Assembly: GCF_028416635.1 (NCBI RefSeq)
Contig: NZ_CP114013.1
Coordinates: forward strand, 1,178,001-1,242,000
DNA length: 64,000 bases
Source of the DNA: Baekduia alba
GTDB lineage: Bacteria; Actinomycetota; Thermoleophilia; Solirubrobacterales; Solirubrobacteraceae
Direction: 5' to 3'
Of this stretch, positions 58,396 through 64,000 are shown in pieces. A program made the translations under genes and the position numbers. How positions within the stretch are numbered: the first letter of the stretch is position 1; each line of letters opens with the position of its first letter. Below the pieces are notes generated by a model. It did not search any database and was not told the origin of the DNA. It worked only from the letters and a program-made list of their open reading frames with translations.

Positions 58396-58461
58396 GAGGG
58401 AATCCGTACCCGATCACGGGCCCACGCGAAAGGTCTGCAAGACACATGGGCGACGCGGGGG

Positions 58462-58467
58462 TACCGT
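58462..58467 (+). promoter_or_regulatory. -10-like box TACCGT before the acidic protein gene
   Basis: TACCGT ends six bases before the ATG at 58474. AAGACA (58439-58444) lies 17 bases upstream and could be the -35 element. Confidence 0.42.
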
Positions 58468-58473
58468 CGGACC

Positions 58474-58674
58474 ATGAGCGAGCATCACGGAGCCGACCGC
58501 GTCGGCGGCGGTGAGGCGAGCCTGGGCGACGCCCAGTCCTCCAACCCGCCGGACGACGACGACATGATCTACCCGGACGCCGAGCCACTGGATTCGGACA
58601 CCGACTACGAGGGCGAGGGCGACCCCGCGCCGGAAGAGCGCGACAACGAGGATCCCGCCCCGAACGCGCCGTAG
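58474..58674 (+). CDS. small acidic protein
   Basis: A 66-residue protein dominated by Asp, Glu, Pro and Gly (NPPDDDDMIYPDAEPLDSDT, DYEGEGDPAPEERDNEDPAP), almost certainly unstructured. No family recognised. The frame is supported by the TACCGT box six bases before the ATG and by its position in a divergent pair with another acidic protein. The 108 bases after it hold a direct repeat of its last coding segment and the start region of the GntR gene. Confidence 0.6.
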   Translation: MSEHHGADRVGGGEASLGDAQSSNPPDDDDMIYPDAEPLDSDTDYEGEGDPAPEERDNEDPAPNAP

Positions 58675-58718
58675 CTCCAACCGCCGTTCGGGCGAGAATC
58701 CGGAGGATCCCGCCCCGA
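58648..58718 (+). repeat. 16-base direct repeat GAGGATCCCGCCCCGA
   Basis: Identical 16-base copies at 58648-58663 (end of the acidic protein gene) and 58703-58718 (following gap), 55 bases apart. This may be a small duplication of the gene's 3' end. Confidence 0.7.
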
Positions 58719-58782
58719 GCGGCCCTTGATCGAGGTGTTTCGAGCCCAATAGGTCCGGGGGGCTGACCACGGGCCGGTAGAA

Positions 58783-59574
58783 GTGTATGTTCCCGGCGTG
58801 TTCACGCCGGTGCAGACGCGTCGAACCTTCGAGGAGGCGGCCGAGCAGATCGCGGACAAGGTCCGGGTCGGCGAGCTGCGCGTAGGCGACAAGCTCCCTG
58901 GCGAGCGCGCCCTCGCCGCGCAGATGCAGATCAGCCGCCCGACGCTGCGCGAGGCGGTCAAGGTCCTGGTCGAGGCGGGCCTGCTGGAGGTCCGCCGTGG
59001 CCCCGGCGGCGGGATGTTCGTCGCGACCGACGTCGTCGGCGTCGAGCTCGTGCGCCAGCGCAGCTCCCTGCGCCTCGGCGAGGTCGCGGGCGTGCTCGAG
59101 GCGCGGCGGATGCTCGAGCCGCGGGTCGCGCAGCTGGCCGCCGTCCGCGCCACCGAAGAGGACTTCGCCACGCTGCAGCGGTCGATCGACGCGATGCGCG
59201 GCCTCGTGGACGCCGGCCGTGCGCTCAAGCAGGAGGACCGCTTCCTCCAGCTCGACGTCCAGTTCCACCTCGCGCTCGCGCGAGCCTCGGGCAACGCGAC
59301 GGTCGAGTCGCTGATGCGCGTCCTGTTCCGCCAGCTCGAGATCGCGCGCGACATGGCGATGCACCTGCCGCTGGTCCCCGAGTGGACCATCCAGATCCAC
59401 GAGCGGACCGTCGCGGCCGTGCGCTCCGGCGACCTCGTGGAGGTCGAGGCGGTCATGGACGAGCACGTCGGCCAGCTGGAGAAGACGTGGGAGGAGGAGA
59501 CCGCGCGGGCGCTCGTGCGCCCGCTGCCGGAGTTCCTGCTGCCCGCGAGCGCGCGCACGAAGCCCGCGGCCTGA
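58783..59574 (+). CDS. GntR-family (FCD/FadR-like) regulator
   Basis: A 263-residue regulator. The N-terminal winged helix (EEAAEQIADKVRVGELRVGD, KLPGERALAAQMQISRPTLR, EAVKVLVEAGLLEVRRGPGG) is followed by the all-helical FCD domain (VLEARRMLEPRVAQLAAVRA, LDVQFHLALARASGNATVES, with metal-site His and Asp). FCD regulators respond to organic acids or acyl compounds. GTG 58783 and GTG 58798 are both possible starts; the second lies inside a palindrome, CCGGCGTG-TT-CACGCCGG. It is followed by the indolepyruvate oxidoreductase gene and is its likely controller. Confidence 0.9.
   Translation: MYVPGVFTPVQTRRTFEEAAEQIADKVRVGELRVGDKLPGERALAAQMQISRPTLREAVKVLVEAGLLEVRRGPGGGMFVATDVVGVELVRQRSSLRLGEVAGVLEARRMLEPRVAQLAAVRATEEDFATLQRSIDAMRGLVDAGRALKQEDRFLQLDVQFHLALARASGNATVESLMRVLFRQLEIARDMAMHLPLVPEWTIQIHERTVAAVRSGDLVEVEAVMDEHVGQLEKTWEEETARALVRPLPEFLLPASARTKPAA
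58793..58810 (+). promoter_or_regulatory. palindrome over the GntR start
   Basis: CCGGCGTG and CACGCCGG pair perfectly around TT (58793-58810), covering a possible GTG start at 58798. It could be an autoregulatory operator or a hairpin in the mRNA. Confidence 0.4.
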
Positions 59575-59581
59575 CTGACCG

Positions 59582-59614
59582 GCCGTTTAGAACGGCGAGG
59601 GATGGTGGTAAGGT
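59582..59614 (+). promoter_or_regulatory. promoter of the oxidoreductase gene with overlapping palindrome
   Basis: TTTAGA (59586-59591) and TAAGGT (59609-59614) are 17 bases apart, a plausible -35/-10 pair. The -35 lies within the perfect palindrome GCCGTT-TAG-AACGGC (59582-59596), a likely operator for the upstream GntR protein. A further repeat GACCC/GGGTC lies at 59620-59634. Confidence 0.5.
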
Positions 59615-59669
59615 CGCTTGACCCATTGCGGGTCGGGGACTTGTCCAACGACGGGAGTGAGGGCCGGAC

Positions 59670-62600
59670 GTGCAGCGCACGACGGGAGGCAGCGGGACCC
59701 AGCAGACGACCACCGCGACGCAGGCGGCCGCCGGCCGCTCGACCGCGCCGGTCAAGCTGCACCGTCCCGATGTCGCGCTCAGCGACAAGTACCTGCTGGA
59801 GCAGGGGACGGTCTTCCTGTCGGGCACGCAGGCGCTCGTCCGGATCCTGCTCGACCAGGTGCGCGCCGACCGCCGCCGCGGGCTGAAGACCGGCACGTTC
59901 GTCTCCGGCTACCAGGGCTCGCCGCTCGGCGGCCTGGACAAGGAGATCCTCGGGCTGCGCGACATCGCGACCGACCACGACCTCCATTTCACCGCCGGCC
60001 TCAACGAGGAGCTGGCGGCGACGGCCGTCTACGGCTCGCAGCTCGCGCCGTCGCTCGGCGCGCGCGCCGGCGTCGAGGTCGATGGCGTGACCGGCGTCTG
60101 GTACGGCAAGAACCCGGGCCTGGACCGCGCCGCCGACGCGCTGCGCCACGCCAACTTCGCCGGCACGCACCCGCACGGCGGCGCGCTGGCGCTCGTCGGC
60201 GACGACCCGTCGTGCAAGTCCTCCACCTTGCCGAGCGCCGGCGAGGCGACGCTCGCCGCGCTGCACATGCCGACGTTCTTCCCCGGCACGTTGCAGGAGA
60301 TCCTGGACCTCGGCCTGCACGCGATCGCGTGCTCGCGCGCGTCCGGGCTGTGGAGCGCGATGAAGGTCGTCACGAGCATCGCCGACAGCGCCGGCACCGT
60401 CTCGGTGTGGCCCGAGCGCGTCGGCCCCGTGATCCCGACCGTGGAGTTCGAGGGCGAGATCTACCGCCACGTCCCCAACGGCAACCTCCTCGCGCCCAAG
60501 TCCATGGACTTGGAGCGCACGCTCTTCGGCCCGCGGATGGAGATCGCGCGCCAGTACGCCGCGCTCAACCAGCTCAACCCGGTGTCGGTCCCGACGCGCG
60601 ACGCCTGGCTCGGCGTCGTCGCCGCGGGCAAGGTGTACTACGAGCTCGTCCAGGCGCTCGCCGACCTCGGCCTCGATCAGCGCGCGCTGGAGCGCGCCGG
60701 CATCCGCCTCATGAAGGTCGGGATGCTCTACCCGCACGACCGCGAGGCGTTCCGGGCCTTCGGCCGCGGGCTCGAGGAGGTGCTGGTCGTCGAGGAGAAG
60801 CTGCCGTTCCTCGAGGTCGCGCTGCGCGACGCGCTCTACGGCACCGCCGACGCGCCGCGGATCGTGGGCAAGACCGACGACGCCGGGCGGCCGCTGCTCG
60901 CGCCGGAGTCCGACCTGGACGCCGACGCGATCGCCGTCGCGCTCGCCGCCCGGATGGGGCAGCGCGTGCGCCTCGACTCCGTCGACGCGCGCGTCGCGCT
61001 GATCGAGGCGCGCCGGCAGACCACGCAGCGCACCGTGCCGACGCTCGCGCGCACGCCGATGTTCTGCTCGGGTTGCCCGCACAACACCTCGACGGCCAAC
61101 CCGGACGACGTCCTGCTCGGCGCCGGTATCGGCTGCCACACCATGATCCTGCTCGCGCCCGAGGGCAAGGGCACGATCACCGGCATCACGCAGATGGGCG
61201 GCGAGGGCGCGCAGTTCGTCGGCATGAAGGACTTCACCGGCGACCAGCACTTCGTCCAGAACGTCGGCGACGGCACGTTCCACCACTCGGCCTCGCTGGC
61301 GATCCGCTTCGCCGCCGCGTCGGGCGTCAACGTCACCTACAAGCTGCTCTACAACGACACGGTCGCGATGACCGGCGGCCAGGACGTCATCGGCCAGCTC
61401 AAGATCCCGGAGATGACGCGCTGGCTGGCGCTGGAGGGCGTCAAGCAGATCATCATCACGACCGAGGACCCCAAGCGCTACGGGTCGATGGACCTCGACC
61501 CGATCGCGTCGGTCCGCCACCGCGACGACCTCGCCGAGGCCCAGGCCGAGCTGGCCGCCGTGCCCGGCGTGACCGTCCTGCTGCACGACCAGCACTGCGC
61601 CGCCGAGCTGCGCCGCCTGCGCAAGCGCGGCAAGGCGCCCGAGCCCGAGGAGCGCATCCACGTCAACGAGCGCGTCTGCGAGGGCTGCGGCGACTGCGGC
61701 TCGAAGTCCAACTGCATGTCGGTGCTGCCGGTCGAGACCGAGTTCGGCCGCAAGACGCAGATCCACCAGTCCTCGTGCAACAAGGACTACTCCTGCGTCA
61801 AGGGCGACTGCCCGTCGTTCCTGACGGTGATCCCGGCGCGTGCGGCGAAGACCCCGTCGGGCTACCCGGCCGCGCCGGAGGCCCCGGCGCCGACGCTCAA
61901 GGTCTCCCGCGACGACTTCCTGATGCGGATGCCCGGCGTGGGCGGCACGGGTGTCGTGACGGTCTCGCAGATCCTGCAGATGGCCGCGATGCTCGACGGC
62001 AAGCACTCCTACGGCCTGGACATGACCGGACTGGCGCAGAAGGGCGGCCCGGTCGTCTCCGACGTCCGGATCGCGCGCGACCCGATCGAGGGCTCCAACA
62101 AGGCGGGCGCCGGCGCGGCCGACCTGATCCTCGGGTTCGACGTGCTCGGCGCGGCCAACCCCAACAACCTGCTCGTCGCCGACGCGGCGCGCACGGTGGC
62201 GGTCGTCAACACGCACGCGGTGCCGACGGCGGCGATGGTGACCGACACCGGGGTCACGTTCCCCGCCTTGGAGCGCAACGTCGCGGCGATCGGCAAGGCG
62301 ACGCGCGCCGGCGAGAACGTCTACGTCGACGCCGAGGCGCTGAGCGAAGCGCTGTTCGGCGACCACATGCCGACCAACACGGTGTTGATCGGCGCCGCCT
62401 ACCAGGCGGGCTGCCTGCCGCTGAGCGCCGACGCGCTGGAGCAGGCGATCCGGCTCAACGGCGCGGCGGTCGAGAAGAACCTGGCCGCGTTCGCGTGGGG
62501 GCGCGCGGTCGTCGCCGCGCCCGACCTGGTGCGCGGGGTCCTGGAACGCGGCGTCGCGGAGCTGGGCCACCCGCCCGCCGCCGCGACGCCGCAAGAGCTT

Positions 62601-63317
62601 GACGGCGCGGCGCGCGCGATCGTCGACGCGGCCGGCGCCGAGGGCGAGCTGCGCCGGCTGCTCGAGGTTCGCGTGCCGGAGCTGATCGCCTACGCCGGAG
62701 ACGGCGGGGCGCTGGCGACGCGGTACGTCGAGGACGTCGCCGCGGTGGCGAAGGCCGAGGCCGAGCGCGGCGCGCCCGGCGAGTCCGCGATCGCCGAGGC
62801 CTACGCGCGCGGCCTGTTCAAGTTGATGGCCTACAAGGACGAGTACGAGGTCGCGCGCCTGCACCTCGACACGGTCGAGCGCGCGAAGGTCTCCGGCGAG
62901 TTCGGCCAGAAGGCCAAGGTGTACGTCATGCTCCACCCGCCGCTGCTGCGCGCGCTCGGCATGAAGAACAAGCTCAAGCTGCGTCGCACCGCGGTCCCGA
63001 CGTTCCGGATGCTGCGCGCCATGCGCCGCCTGCGCGGGACCAGGCTCGACCTCTTCGGCCTGCCGCGCGTGCGCCGCGTCGAGCGCGCGCTGCCGGCCGA
63101 GTACCGCGCGCTGGTCGACCGGGCGCTGGAGCGCCTGACGCCCGTGACCCACGCGGCGGTCGCCGAGATCGCCGACCTGCCCGACGTCGTCCGCGGCTAC
63201 GAGGACATCAAGCTCGCCAACGTCGAGCGGTTCCGCACGCGCGCGGCCGAGCTGGAAGAGCGCCTGGCGCACGGCGCGCAGTCCGGCGGCTTCACGCTGC
63301 CGATGGCCCAGGGCTAG
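59670..63317 (+). CDS. indolepyruvate:ferredoxin oxidoreductase family, fused alpha/beta/gamma subunits
   Basis: A 1215-residue enzyme of the 2-oxoacid:ferredoxin oxidoreductase type, which decarboxylates aryl- or branched 2-oxoacids to acyl-CoA with TPP and Fe-S clusters. After a polar 30-residue lead come the pyrimidine-binding domain (GTFVSGYQGSPLGGLDKEIL), domain with RTPMFCSGCPHNTST, the TPP site (LGAGIGCHTMILLAPEGKGT, QNVGDGTFHHSASLAIRFAA), a ferredoxin-like cysteine region (VCEGCGDCGSKSNCMSVLPV, CNKDYSCVKGDCPSF) and the gamma-like domain (MRMPGVGGTGVVTVSQILQM). Large fused members are 1100-1200 residues. Likely role: catabolism of aromatic or branched amino acids. The GTG start follows GGGAGTGAGGG. 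Confidence 0.93.
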   Translation: MQRTTGGSGTQQTTTATQAAAGRSTAPVKLHRPDVALSDKYLLEQGTVFLSGTQALVRILLDQVRADRRRGLKTGTFVSGYQGSPLGGLDKEILGLRDIATDHDLHFTAGLNEELAATAVYGSQLAPSLGARAGVEVDGVTGVWYGKNPGLDRAADALRHANFAGTHPHGGALALVGDDPSCKSSTLPSAGEATLAALHMPTFFPGTLQEILDLGLHAIACSRASGLWSAMKVVTSIADSAGTVSVWPERVGPVIPTVEFEGEIYRHVPNGNLLAPKSMDLERTLFGPRMEIARQYAALNQLNPVSVPTRDAWLGVVAAGKVYYELVQALADLGLDQRALERAGIRLMKVGMLYPHDREAFRAFGRGLEEVLVVEEKLPFLEVALRDALYGTADAPRIVGKTDDAGRPLLAPESDLDADAIAVALAARMGQRVRLDSVDARVALIEARRQTTQRTVPTLARTPMFCSGCPHNTSTANPDDVLLGAGIGCHTMILLAPEGKGTITGITQMGGEGAQFVGMKDFTGDQHFVQNVGDGTFHHSASLAIRFAAASGVNVTYKLLYNDTVAMTGGQDVIGQLKIPEMTRWLALEGVKQIIITTEDPKRYGSMDLDPIASVRHRDDLAEAQAELAAVPGVTVLLHDQHCAAELRRLRKRGKAPEPEERIHVNERVCEGCGDCGSKSNCMSVLPVETEFGRKTQIHQSSCNKDYSCVKGDCPSFLTVIPARAAKTPSGYPAAPEAPAPTLKVSRDDFLMRMPGVGGTGVVTVSQILQMAAMLDGKHSYGLDMTGLAQKGGPVVSDVRIARDPIEGSNKAGAGAADLILGFDVLGAANPNNLLVADAARTVAVVNTHAVPTAAMVTDTGVTFPALERNVAAIGKATRAGENVYVDAEALSEALFGDHMPTNTVLIGAAYQAGCLPLSADALEQAIRLNGAAVEKNLAAFAWGRAVVAAPDLVRGVLERGVAELGHPPAAATPQELDGAARAIVDAAGAEGELRRLLEVRVPELIAYAGDGGALATRYVEDVAAVAKAEAERGAPGESAIAEAYARGLFKLMAYKDEYEVARLHLDTVERAKVSGEFGQKAKVYVMLHPPLLRALGMKNKLKLRRTAVPTFRMLRAMRRLRGTRLDLFGLPRVRRVERALPAEYRALVDRALERLTPVTHAAVAEIADLPDVVRGYEDIKLANVERFRTRAAELEERLAHGAQSGGFTLPMAQG

Positions 63318-63336
63318 GGCTTGGGGCGAGCGTCCA

Positions 63337-63365
63337 GCGACCTCCCCCGAGTCGGGAGAGGTCGC
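63337..63365. terminator. hairpin between oxidoreductase gene and the convergent unknown gene
   Basis: GCGACCTCCCCCGA and TCGGGAGAGGTCGC form a stem of up to 14 bases with one mismatch and a very short loop, between the convergent stops at 63317 and 63386. It can serve both directions. Confidence 0.6.
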
Positions 63366-63385
63366 CGGCGCGCTGTGACGCAGCG

Positions 63386-63964
63386 TCAGTCGTAGAAGGA
63401 CCAGTCGCGACCGTAGTCGCTCTTGGCGAGCTCGAGCTCGAGGTCGGTGATGACCTCGTGCCGCAACGCCGCGTGGAAGGGCACCTCGATCGGCCCGTAC
63501 CACGGTCCGTCGTGACCGGCCTCCTTCAGGAGGGCCACGACAGCCTCGTACGTGAGCCGCCGGGGTTCCTCTTCCAGAACCCGGCGCTGGAACTCCGCTT
63601 CGCGGGCGGCATGGATCTCCGCCCACTCGGCGCGCTCGCGAGCCCAGTGCTCTTGCCGCGCTGCCTCGATCTCCGGCAGCACGGCGCGGGCCTGCTCGAC
63701 GAGCTGGCTGATCTCGACGGCTCGACGAGCGAGCCGGTCGATCCTCAGCTCCTGCAACTCGGCCTTCCAGGAGAGCAGGTCGCCGGTGAACAGCGAGGCT
63801 TCGAGCGCCTCGCCGTCCTGGCGGCCAAACTCGCGGGTCAGCGTGCGACGCAGGTGGCGCCGCATCCCTTCCAGCTCGTCGGCCAGCTCGTCGATCCGGT
63901 AGTCGTGCAGGGACTCCGGTCCCTCGATCGCGCGGGACGCGATCGCGGCACGGATCTCCTGCAT
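63386..63964 (-). CDS. unknown coiled-coil protein, start possibly outside the window
   Basis: A reading frame of at least 192 residues. Most is helical and charged (IDELADELEGMRRHLRRTLT, VEQARAVLPEIEAARQEHWA, RERAEWAEIHAAREAEFQRR), suggesting a coiled coil. The C-terminal part (LLKEAGHDGPWYGPIEVPFH, AALRHEVITDLELELAKSDY) looks folded and Trp/Tyr-rich. I do not recognise the family. Codon use is slightly less GC-rich than neighbours. The frame stays open to the window edge at 64000, so the ATG at 63964 may not be the true start. Confidence 0.6.
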   Translation of the reverse strand: MQEIRAAIASRAIEGPESLHDYRIDELADELEGMRRHLRRTLTREFGRQDGEALEASLFTGDLLSWKAELQELRIDRLARRAVEISQLVEQARAVLPEIEAARQEHWARERAEWAEIHAAREAEFQRRVLEEEPRRLTYEAVVALLKEAGHDGPWYGPIEVPFHAALRHEVITDLELELAKSDYGRDWSFYD

Positions 63965-64000
63965 GACGAGGTCGACGTGCTGACGACGCTCCTGCCGGGC

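Noticed and set aside
58605-63626. A minus-strand open frame of 1673 codons opposite the oxidoreductase gene
   Set aside because: Composition is Arg, Asp, Gly, Val and His-rich with no domain; it is the shadow of the 1215-residue oxidoreductase and GntR genes in very GC-rich DNA.

Overview
The window reads as chromosomal DNA of a very GC-rich actinobacterium, most likely of class Thermoleophilia (the Solirubrobacter/Conexibacter/Patulibacter type). This placement is inferred from base composition, GC-ending codons, many GTG starts, ATGA stop/start overlaps and the gene families seen; there is no rRNA gene in the window to confirm it. No tRNA, rRNA, CRISPR or prophage was recognised, and no stretch over 300 bases is without a gene or gene remnant.

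Layout. 1-6791: tail of a chemotaxis receptor, a membrane protein with a STAS protein, a slipin, a glycogen debranching enzyme coupled to a glycosyltransferase, two tiny coupled genes and a flavin/pyridoxamine-oxidase-like protein. 6809-14396: an accessory stretch with several decayed genes (SDR, acyl-CoA dehydrogenase, YhgE/Pip tail) among small regulators, an ArsR/SRPBCC pair, a chromate transporter and a zinc metallopeptidase. 14432-28468: a nucleoside uptake and catabolism island. It holds uracil phosphoribosyltransferase, a CYTH-cytidine deaminase fusion, purine nucleoside phosphorylase, thymidine phosphorylase, adenosine deaminase, a BMP-type nucleoside ABC importer, deoxyribose-phosphate aldolase, an aldehyde dehydrogenase and a coupled half-length aldehyde dehydrogenase. 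Together these would import nucleosides, deaminate and phosphorolyse them, return uracil to UMP and send deoxyribose phosphate to acetaldehyde and acetate.

28716-36690: a foreign-looking AlbA_2/ATPase regulator, a DksA-like protein, a divergent MFS efflux/TetR pair with three palindromic operators, a secreted beta-propeller protein, an anti-sigma-type ATPase and a short IS481-family element inserted exactly in a CTAG shared by two convergent stop codons. 36687-45274: EamA exporter/AsnC pair, GNAT, cyclopropane-synthase-like methyltransferase, SMARCAL1-type helicase, and a large His-rich membrane protein divergent from a MerR regulator. 45363-48582: a CTP-synthase-like amidotransferase, then an ECF sigma factor with a membrane-anchored protein whose outer domain is repeated in a divergent secreted protein. 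48602-58674: small HTH and zinc-ribbon genes, a hydrolase, a CHASE2/HD-GYP protein behind a FecR-like secreted protein, an MBL-like protein, an MMPL transporter, a GT2-like protein, a DUF3891 protein and two acidic proteins. 58783-63964: a GntR regulator, a giant indolepyruvate:ferredoxin oxidoreductase and an unknown coiled-coil protein at the edge.

Most noteworthy: the CYTH-cytidine deaminase fusion, the ECF/paired-secreted-domain cluster, the stop-codon-restoring IS insertion, and a recurring TAnnnT box 5-10 bases before start codons that suggests many leaderless mRNAs.
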